Source of the DNA: Limnomonas spitsbergensis
Lineage: Eukaryota > Chlorophyta > Chlorophyceae > Chlamydomonadales
Direction: 5' to 3'
Length of the DNA: 64,000 nucleotides
Assembly: GCA_037349105.1 (NCBI GenBank)
Contig: JAYJMM010000100.1
Location: forward strand, 372,001-436,000
Made by a program: the position numbers and the translations under genes. A model generated the notes under the pieces. That model saw only the letters and a list, made by a program, of their open reading frames with translations, was not told where the DNA came from and searched no databases. Shown piece after piece: positions 61,801-64,000 of the stretch (position 1 is the stretch's first letter; each line of letters begins with the position of its first letter).

Positions 61801-64000
61801 GTGAGGTTCAGGCTTTGGGGTCTAGGGTCATGGTCCGAAATGTCTGGAGAAATGGAGAGTTGGAGACTCAAAAGCATTTCAGTTCTCAACGTTTAACTAG
61901 GACATGAAGAGGTTGTGGGCACGGCTACAGGTGTGTGACCGGGTGAGGTTCAGGTTTAAGGGTTGAATCTGAAGGGCCTGGAGAACCTGGAGTGTGAATG
62001 TTGGCGGTGTGAGGCGGGGGCCTGGGCACGGCCAGGTGAGGCGTATGTGGGGGGGCAGTGAGGCTGGCACGGGTAGGGGCTACACACACACACATTATTC
62101 ACCTTTCACTGCTCCCACACACCCTCAACAACCTCCCACACGCCCCCCATCAACACCCACACACCCTTCCCCCGACGACCCTCGCCCCACACACCCAGCA
62201 CCCACCTATTCTTTACCATGCACACACCCCACTTGCCCACGCCAAGACCCTTACACCCTCCCATCGCCTGAAAATCTGTCTCTGATGTATCCATACATGG
62301 CCTGCATGCTTTAGCTTGGCTTCCTTCCCCCCCACCACACACACACACACACGCACTCACACATCCTCAACCCTCCACAACCCCTTAAACGCCCCCCACC
62401 ACACCACGCACACACACACAAACATTGCCTAGACAAAAGCTCAGATCTACCCGCAGTGTGCCTACTTGTTTCAGCTTCGCTCCCCCCCCTCCCCGCAGAT
62501 ACCCCGTTCCTTTGAGGGTGAGTCCCTGCCCTTCCTCCCGACCATCCCTGAGGGCGACGAGGAGGCCGCCGCGTCCGCCCGGTCCCTCTCCGGCAGAACC
62601 GAGCCCGGCAGCCCGGCAGCATCTGCGGACCAAGCGGGAGCAGTGCACGCAAAGCTCCCCTACGGCGTGCCCCCGCTCTGTCTGGCTTCGACGGCCATGG
62701 CGGCGGCAGTGGTGCCGGTCGGGTTGAGCTGGGAGAACGTGACGTGCCAAGTGACGCTGCCTAGGGGCGCCAAGCGATACGTGCTGCAGGTGTGCCGTAG
62801 CGGTTTAGGGTTTAGGGTTAAGGGTTTGCCAAGTGACACTGCCAAGGGGCGCCAAGCGATACGTGCTGCAGGTGTGCCGTAGCGGTTGAGGGTTAAGGGT
62901 TAAGGGTTTGCCAAGTGACACTGCCAAGGGGCGCCAAGCGATACGTGCTGCAGGTGGGTGTCGTGGGTGGTGCATGGCATGTGGTGTTCTTGCTGGTCGG
63001 ATGCTGTGTGGCAGATGTTGCAGAGCAAGTGTGATGCAGGTGTTTCGAGCAGATGTTGCACGGCAGGTGTTGCGTGGTGCAACACCTTCAAAGTTGCGGA
63101 ATGTGTTGCAGGTGTGCGCTTCTGGGTCCCATGACCCGCCACCATGCGTGGCACACGCTGCCGCAAGTTGTTGCAGGGAAGTTGTTGCAGGAAACTGTTG
63201 CAGGTGTTGCAGGTGTGCGCCTTTGAGTCCCCAGACCTGCCGTCATTGTACTGTCTCCCCTTACCTTCCCGCTGCCCAGGGAGCTGGGGGCCTTGCCACC
63301 CTTCTCACTAGCGCACCAGCCCCGCTCCCCTTCGCTCTTTCAACCCATTGGTCCTCCTCCCCCCACCCAGAGCATTATTGAGCATTGTTGCCGCCTAACT
63401 GGCCAGCGCCCCGGCCCCACTTCTTCCTCTCACTGCCCAGGGAGTTGTTGGGCGTGCTGCCTAGCTGGCCAGCGCCCCGGCCCCACTTCTTCCTCCCACT
63501 GCCCAGGGAGTTGTTGGGCGTGCTGCCTAGCTGGCCAGCGCCCCGGCCCCACTTCTTCCTCCCACTGCCCAGGGAGTTGTTGGGCGTGCTACCTAGCTGG
63601 CCAGCGCCCCGGCCCCACTTCTTCCTCCCACTGCCCAGGGAGTTGTTGGGCGTGCTGCCTAGCTGGCCAGCGCCCCGGCCCCACTTCTTCCTCTCACTGC
63701 CCAGGGAGTTGTTGGACGTGCTGCCTAGCTGGCCAGCGCCCCGGCCCCACTTCTTCCTCCCACTGCCCAGGGAGTTGTTGGGCGTGCTGCCTAGCTGGCC
63801 AGCGCCCCGGCCCCACTTCTTCCTCCCACTGCCCAGGGAGTTGTTGGGCGTGCTGCCTAGCTGGCCAGCGCCCCGGCCCCACTTCTTCCTCCCACTGCCC
63901 AGGGAGTTGTTGGGCGTGCTGCCTAGCTGGCCAGGGCCCCGGCCCCACTTCTTCCTCCCACTGCCCAGGGAGTTGTTGGGCGTGCTGCCTAGCTGGCCAG
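37614..64000 (+). CDS. EGF-containing ABCG transporter gene, 5' 24 exons, runs off the window
   Basis: Twenty-four exons joined from 37,614 to 62,789 keep phase at every junction (3,918 nt, 1,306 codons). The product has a signal peptide (1-30), an EGF-like module (about 78-112), a Cys-rich ectodomain to about 340, a Pro-rich stalk (about 362-425) and a transmembrane helix (about 429-452). NBD1 follows, with Walker A GPSGAGKT (615-622), Q-loop YVLQDD (about 660-665), signature LSGGEKRR (724-731), Walker [14 protein letters not shown] (744-756) and H-loop His782. Then come six membrane segments (about 910-1165). Exon 24 starts a second ABCG NBD ([11 protein letters not shown] ... KRYVLQ). The half-size relatives I know with an EGF/Cys-rich N-terminus (yeast Adp1, plant ABCG24/28 type) have one NBD; here a second appears to follow. 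ABCG proteins are ATP-driven exporters; the substrate is unknown. All introns are GT-AG except intron 5 (GC-AG). Confidence 0.88.
37897..38021 (+). CDS. ABCG exon 2: EGF-like module
   Basis: The acceptor CGCGTCAG (37,889-37,896) restores phase with exon 1; the nearer CCTCCAG does not. It encodes LCRNGGYL and [12 protein letters not shown], the C-x-C-x-x-G-W-x-G-x-x-C end of an EGF module. It ends at T|GTGAGG. Confidence 0.85.
38664..38811 (+). CDS. ABCG exon 3: ectodomain
   Basis: Between TTTCCCAG and GTGAGA. It encodes [15 protein letters not shown] and [14 protein letters not shown]. Donor echoes follow in intron 3. Confidence 0.85.
38812..39085. repeat. Exon 3 donor echoes
   Basis: True junction AGTGCTG|GTGAGAGGG. 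Diverged copies near 38,920 (GTGCTGGTGAGAG), 39,001 (GTGCTGGTGAGAGG), 39,045 (GTGCAGGTGAGAGGG) and further on at 39,203 (GTGCTGGTTGGAGG). Confidence 0.6.
39625..39705 (+). CDS. ABCG exon 4: ectodomain
   Basis: Between CATGACAG and GTGAGA. It encodes [20 protein letters not shown]. Five donor echoes (...TTTCCAAGGTGA) follow. Confidence 0.85.
39706..40100. repeat. Exon 4 donor echoes
   Basis: Copies of TTCATCTTTCCAAG|GTGAGAGG at about 39,757, 39,857, 39,890, 39,965 and 40,070 (TATTTTCCAAGGTGATGG). Most keep CAAGGTGA. Confidence 0.65.
40145..40262. repeat. Dispersed repeat family II, copy 2
   Basis: Intronic relative of 29,895-30,020, with GAGGCCGGCTGCCCAAACCT and a shared 3' half. Confidence 0.55.
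40324..40396 (+). CDS. ABCG exon 5: ectodomain
   Basis: Between CTCTGCAG and the donor GCAAGT. It encodes [20 protein letters not shown], with potential N-glycosylation sites NNT and NWT. The GC donor is otherwise a perfect consensus. Confidence 0.8.
40605..40850. repeat. Tandem repeat of ~100 bp in intron 5
   Basis: GCAGTGCATGTTCATGT ... GCAATACTTG(A/G)CATG recurs 2.5 times, within a TGCATG-rich stretch. The many His/Cys-rich open frames here are by-products. Confidence 0.7.
41176..41237 (+). CDS. ABCG exon 6: ectodomain
   Basis: Between GTTGCCAG and GTAAGT. It encodes [21 protein letters not shown] diverged copy of its 3' end and donor lies at about 41,375-41,460. Confidence 0.8.
41519..41729. 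repeat. Dispersed repeat family I, two copies, overlapping exon 7 acceptor echoes
   Basis: TAGTGCTACGGCAGAA(T/C)GGGTG followed by TTCCTTAA.CCAAACCTC.GGGCG, at 41,519-41,585 and 41,664-41,729. Other copies: 59,176-59,240 and 59,351-59,412 (+), 59,043-59,085 (-) and a partial one at 39,714-39,752. Between the two copies here sits a decayed exon 7 start (CACCTCACCAGCTATGCC). Confidence 0.7.
41760..41896 (+). CDS. ABCG exon 7: Cys-rich ectodomain
   Basis: Between CTCAACAG and GTGAGG. It encodes [20 protein letters not shown] and [17 protein letters not shown], five cysteines in 46 residues. Echoes of its 5' part lie upstream and of its 3' part downstream. Confidence 0.85.
41897..42335. repeat. 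Exon 7 donor echoes
   Basis: The 3' end of exon 7 (GACTG.TGGCTGTACACGTGCAAG ... CACTGCCCTAGCTCAA|GTGAGGAGG) is repeated at about 41,945-42,005, 42,075-42,140, 42,190-42,225 and 42,273-42,310, with increasing decay. Confidence 0.85.
42593..42697 (+). CDS. ABCG exon 8: Cys-rich ectodomain
   Basis: Between GCATCCTAG and GTGGGT. It encodes [20 protein letters not shown] and [11 protein letters not shown]. Confidence 0.85.
42950..44580. repeat. Microsatellite-like array (GATTCCTGTTCC)n in intron 8
   Basis: About 1.6 kb of irregular 6-12-bp units based on TTCCTGATTCCTGTTCCGGA. It produces a long spurious minus-strand open frame. It occupies most of intron 8. Confidence 0.95.
44600..44670 (+). CDS. 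ABCG exon 9: ectodomain
   Basis: Between TCTGACAG and GTGTGT. It encodes [21 protein letters not shown] decayed copy of its 3' half lies at 44,738-44,795. Confidence 0.8.
45045..45308 (+). CDS. ABCG exon 10: Pro-rich stalk
   Basis: Between TTGCCACAG and GTGGGT. It encodes [20 protein letters not shown], then about 65 residues of P-rich [14 protein letters not shown] type, like algal wall-type linkers. It lies just before the first internal membrane helix. Confidence 0.85.
45670..46693. repeat. Exon 11 acceptor echoes, including a 60-61-bp tandem array
   Basis: Seven regular units (about 45,941-46,310) contain CTGGTTTCAAGCAG|GTCCCTCTACCTG. Irregular relatives occur from about 45,685. The best preserved, at 46,539-46,575 (GGTGCTATTCAG|GTCCCTCTCCTCGTCCTCATCGG), clearly copies the true acceptor and first codons of exon 11. 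Confidence 0.8.
46428..46490. other. Relative of the satellite insert
   Basis: TCCCATGCATCAAATGTGATG followed by CTGTAAAAACTTCACA matches the right end of the inserts at 4,754-5,067 and 8,471-8,784, about 63 bp with roughly ten differences. Confidence 0.7.
46694..46970 (+). CDS. ABCG exon 11: first internal transmembrane helix
   Basis: Between GCTCTTCAG and GTGTGT. The helix [20 protein letters not shown] is followed by a Gly run and a Pro/Ala linker ending [15 protein letters not shown]. From here the chain is cytosolic. Confidence 0.85.
47080..47135. repeat. Exon 11 donor-side echo
   Basis: CTGCTCCAGGGGCAGTTGATATCACTC copies the exon 11 end (CTACTCCAGGGGCAGTCGCTATCACTC) about 155 bp downstream, separated by a TGTG run. 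Confidence 0.65.
47264..47568 (+). CDS. ABCG exon 12: NBD1 start and Walker A
   Basis: Between CACCTTCAG and GTGGGT. It encodes [20 protein letters not shown] and ends in [13 protein letters not shown], the Walker A P-loop. Its last ~40 bases plus donor are amplified in intron 12. Confidence 0.92.
47589..48232. repeat. 97-bp array of Walker A exon-end copies
   Basis: Units starting ATGCTGGGCCCCAGTGGTGCTG occur at 47,748, 47,845, 47,942, 48,039 and 48,136. A longer, less changed unit is at 47,640. The source is the exon 12 end at 47,530. Each unit carries the Walker A bases, donor-proximal sequence and GTGTTGAATGATGCTTTGCCG. The 65-codon plus-strand and 235-335-codon minus-strand open frames here are repeat artefacts. 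Confidence 0.92.
48671..48793 (+). CDS. ABCG exon 13: NBD1 after Walker A
   Basis: Between TATGTGCAG and GTGAGG, phase 0. It encodes [20 protein letters not shown] and ends VSGYVLQ, the Q-loop Gln. Confidence 0.9.
48855..49810. repeat. Exon 13 donor echoes
   Basis: At least eight decayed copies of GTGTCAGGCTACGTGTTGCAG|GTGAGGACCTCA, at about 48,870, 48,930, 49,030, 49,090, 49,195, 49,290, 49,670 and 49,770. Most keep CAG|GTGAGGCCCTCA or a close form. Confidence 0.8.
49516..49580 (-). repeat. tRNA-derived (SINE-like) element
   Basis: The minus strand reads CATGGTCCAGTGGTTAAACG (good A box) and, ~25 bp on, CCCAGAGGTTGAGGAATTGG (weaker B box). The overall size and spacing are tRNA-like. It lies between exon 13 donor echoes. 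A functional tRNA is unlikely because the B box and acceptor pairing are poor. Confidence 0.45.
50436..50790. repeat. Exon 14 acceptor-side echoes
   Basis: Three copies of GATGATATCCTGCCCGGCAC and what follows lie at about 50,446-50,515, 50,574-50,615 and 50,690-50,780. The last runs through to GGCACCGCCAAG. Confidence 0.85.
50914..51100 (+). CDS. ABCG exon 14: NBD1 helical part
   Basis: Between TGTTTGCAG and GTGAGA. It encodes [20 protein letters not shown], then [20 protein letters not shown] and RGLSG, the first half of the signature. Flanked on both sides by echoes of its own ends. Confidence 0.9.
51185..51575. repeat. Exon 14 donor-side echoes
   Basis: Three copies of TGGTGCACTGCTTCATTGGGGA ... 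GGGGGCTGTC(G/A)GGTGAGAGCGG lie at about 51,190-51,275, 51,335-51,415 and 51,490-51,575, each with an intact GTGAGA. Confidence 0.9.
51683..51915 (+). CDS. ABCG exon 15: signature, Walker B, H-loop
   Basis: Between GCCCCTCAG and GTGGGA. It encodes [27 protein letters not shown] and [12 protein letters not shown]. All catalytic residues expected of an active ABC ATPase site are present. Confidence 0.95.
52768..52931 (+). CDS. ABCG exon 16: NBD1-TMD linker
   Basis: Between GGGTTGCAG and GTGCGT. It encodes [20 protein letters not shown], the (V)Y-x-G-P segment that follows the D-loop region in ABCG proteins. Confidence 0.85.
53240..53930. repeat. Exon 17 acceptor echoes
   Basis: About seven decayed copies of GTGTGCAG|TGTTTGGCAGCAGGACGATG. 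The best are at 53,635-53,665 (TGCAGTGTGTGGCAGCAGGATGACG) and 53,807-53,830. The copies are followed by T/C-rich CTCTGTCT spacers. Confidence 0.8.
54024..54241 (+). CDS. ABCG exon 17: TMD start, TM1
   Basis: Between GTGTGCAG and GTGAGC. It encodes [20 protein letters not shown] and the helix [18 protein letters not shown]. Confidence 0.88.
54519..55507. repeat. 47-bp near-perfect tandem array
   Basis: About 21 units of 47 bp containing CCGTTTGTTTGCCGCTTA(C/T)G and TTGACAGTTGACAC(A/G)CTCC. The units differ almost only at two C/T or A/G positions, so the array is young or being homogenised. It lies in intron 17 and does not obviously copy an exon end. Confidence 0.95.
55799..55950. repeat. Exon 18 acceptor echoes
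   Basis: Two copies of GCAGGCACCGGTACCAGCTGG...AACCGGCTGGGCGTGATG, at 55,798 and 55,891. They mirror the true GCAG|GCACGGACACTGCTGG...AACCGCCTGGGCGTCCTG. Confidence 0.85.
56045..56241 (+). CDS. ABCG exon 18: TM2, RERAAGMY motif and TM3 start
   Basis: Between CGTGGCAG and GTGGGT. It encodes [20 protein letters not shown] and then [20 protein letters not shown]. The F-x-R-E-R-x-x-G-M-Y motif is diagnostic for ABCG transmembrane domains. Confidence 0.93.
56255..56650. repeat. Exon 18 donor-side echoes
   Basis: Four copies of TACCACACCTCTTCATACTTTGTGGC...GACCTGCTGCCCCTGAGGGTGG, near 56,262, 56,380, 56,492 and 56,600, progressively decayed. Confidence 0.85.
57420..57720. repeat. Exon 19 acceptor echoes
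   Basis: Three copies of GACCTCCAG|GTACTGCCTCCGACCTTTTTCGCCCTTGTGACGTATCCC, at about 57,445, 57,518 and 57,672. Confidence 0.8.
57761..57934 (+). CDS. ABCG exon 19: TM3-TM4
   Basis: Between GACCTCCAG and GTGAGA, phase 0. It encodes [20 protein letters not shown] and [20 protein letters not shown], ending APSNSVANM. Confidence 0.9.
58185..58480. repeat. 12-bp array (GCATGGGCTCTG)n in intron 19
   Basis: About 23 units, in places grouped in a higher-order pattern ending GCAATGGATTCT. It is open in all frames on both strands, which creates spurious proteins. One exon 20 acceptor echo (CACAGGTGGGCAGCTTGATGCTCATG) follows at 58,520. Confidence 0.92.
58614..58693 (+). CDS. ABCG exon 20: TM5
   Basis: Between CACCGCAG and GTGGGG. 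It encodes [20 protein letters not shown] and KVPAYC. Confidence 0.88.
59448..59487 (+). CDS. ABCG exon 21: small 40-nt exon
   Basis: Between GTGTGCAG and GTGCGA. It encodes [14 protein letters not shown], the W-(I/L)-x-x-(I/L)-S-x-x-x-Y-(A/G)-(Y/F)-E segment conserved in ABCG proteins. Confidence 0.88.
59760..60192. repeat. Exon 22 acceptor echoes with CCCTAA tracts
   Basis: CCATCCT(T/C)(C/G)CAGGCCCTGGC(T/G)GTGAA occurs at about 59,757, 59,868, 59,972, 60,075 and finally at the true acceptor (60,181). Each echo runs into CCCTAACCC-type sequence instead of the exon. Confidence 0.85.
60193..60321 (+). CDS. ABCG exon 22: extracellular loop before TM6
   Basis: Between TCCTCTCAG and GTTCGT. It encodes [20 protein letters not shown] and [12 protein letters not shown]. 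The A-L-x-x-N-E-F start is typical of ABCG24/28-like proteins. Confidence 0.88.
60785..61445. repeat. Exon 23 acceptor echoes
   Basis: Copies of CAGGACGGCATGCTTGAAGACCTGGTGCTGCTCATGCTG at about 60,800, 60,897, 60,980, 61,072, 61,195 and 61,318. They become more exact and longer towards the true exon at 61,446. Confidence 0.9.
61446..61661 (+). CDS. ABCG exon 23: TM6 and C-terminal linker
   Basis: Between GCCCTTCAG and GTGAGG, phase 0. It encodes [20 protein letters not shown], then a basic linker ([15 protein letters not shown]). Six partial 5' echoes lie upstream and three 3' echoes downstream. Confidence 0.88.
61750..62040. repeat. Exon 23 donor-side echoes
   Basis: GGCGGGGGGTTCTGGGCTTGG...CGACCAGGTGAGGTTCAGG at 61,760-61,812. 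Weaker copies lie at 61,901-61,953 and about 62,020. Confidence 0.85.
62499..62789 (+). CDS. ABCG exon 24: linker and start of NBD2
   Basis: Between TCCCCGCAG and GTGTGC, phase 0. An acidic linker ([16 protein letters not shown]) leads to [20 protein letters not shown] and YVLQ. This is the L-x-W-x-(N/D)-(V/L) ... (K/R)-x-(V/L)-L strand pair that opens an ABCG NBD, so a second NBD begins here. Confidence 0.8.
62820..62958. repeat. Exon 24 donor-side echoes
   Basis: Two ~50-bp copies (GCCAAGTGACACTGCCAAGG...GATACGTGCTGCAGGTG) at 62,827 and 62,911. Further CAGGTGTTGCAGGTG words follow to about 63,215. Confidence 0.9.
63270..64000. repeat. 66-bp tandem array at the right edge
   Basis: At least eight units of exactly 66 bp contain CACTGCCCAG|GGAGTTGTTGGGCGTGCTGCC and GCCCCGGCCCCACTTCTTCC, continuing past the window. 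The two leftmost units are diverged. Each unit has the form of a pyrimidine tract, CAG and a coding-like GELLGVLPS, so it is a probable acceptor echo of the next exon. Confidence 0.92.

Noticed and set aside
63694..63948. 84-codon minus-strand frame of 22-residue repeats
   Set aside because: 66 bp is a multiple of three, so the array stays open; no independent coding evidence.

Overview
The window is eukaryotic nuclear DNA, most likely from a green alga. Coding sequence is split into short exons by introns with GTGAGN-type donors and CAG acceptors. A plant-type SnRK2-like kinase is present, and the left third is a satellite whose 50-bp unit carries the plant-type telomere motif TTTAGGG. No bacterial operon, rRNA or CRISPR array is visible. 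The assignment to a green alga is inference; I cannot name a genus.

Layout. (1) 1-14,085 is a 50-bp satellite with two higher-order duplications (2.0 kb and 3.7 kb periods) and a ~315-bp non-satellite insert present twice. (2) 14.1-19.5 kb holds no convincing gene apart from one weak minus-strand exon and degenerate telomere-like tracts. (3) 19.5-21.96 kb holds the 3' half of a minus-strand SnRK2-like kinase. It is cut off at about 21,963 by a duplicated piece of an ABC-transporter 5' region. (4) 21.96-24.16 kb holds two nested partial copies of that 5' region and a kinase C-lobe remnant. (5) 25.9-29.5 kb holds an unidentified multi-exon plus-strand gene and a locally repeated exon. (6) 32.1-35.66 kb holds a protein-kinase gene with an N-terminal coiled coil, altered catalytic motifs and a Pro/Met repeat tail. 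(7) 37.6 kb to beyond the window end is one very long plus-strand ABCG transporter gene. I could trace 24 exons with consistent phase at every junction (1,306 codons so far). They encode signal peptide, EGF-like and Cys-rich ectodomain, Pro-rich stalk, transmembrane helix, nucleotide-binding domain 1, six membrane segments, and the start of a second ABCG nucleotide-binding domain. The gene runs off the right edge.

The most unusual signal is in the introns of the ABCG gene. Many are built from tandem, decaying copies of the exon-intron junction next to them. Copies of an exon's 3' end plus its GT donor lie just downstream of the true donor. Copies of an exon's 5' end plus its AG acceptor lie just upstream of the true acceptor. 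I call these splice-junction echoes. They occur next to at least 15 of the 24 exons, and apparently also in the SnRK2-like gene, and they explain several of the tandem arrays (97 bp, 60-61 bp, probably the terminal 66 bp).

All exon calls come from reading the sequence by eye. None has been confirmed by alignment or RNA data.
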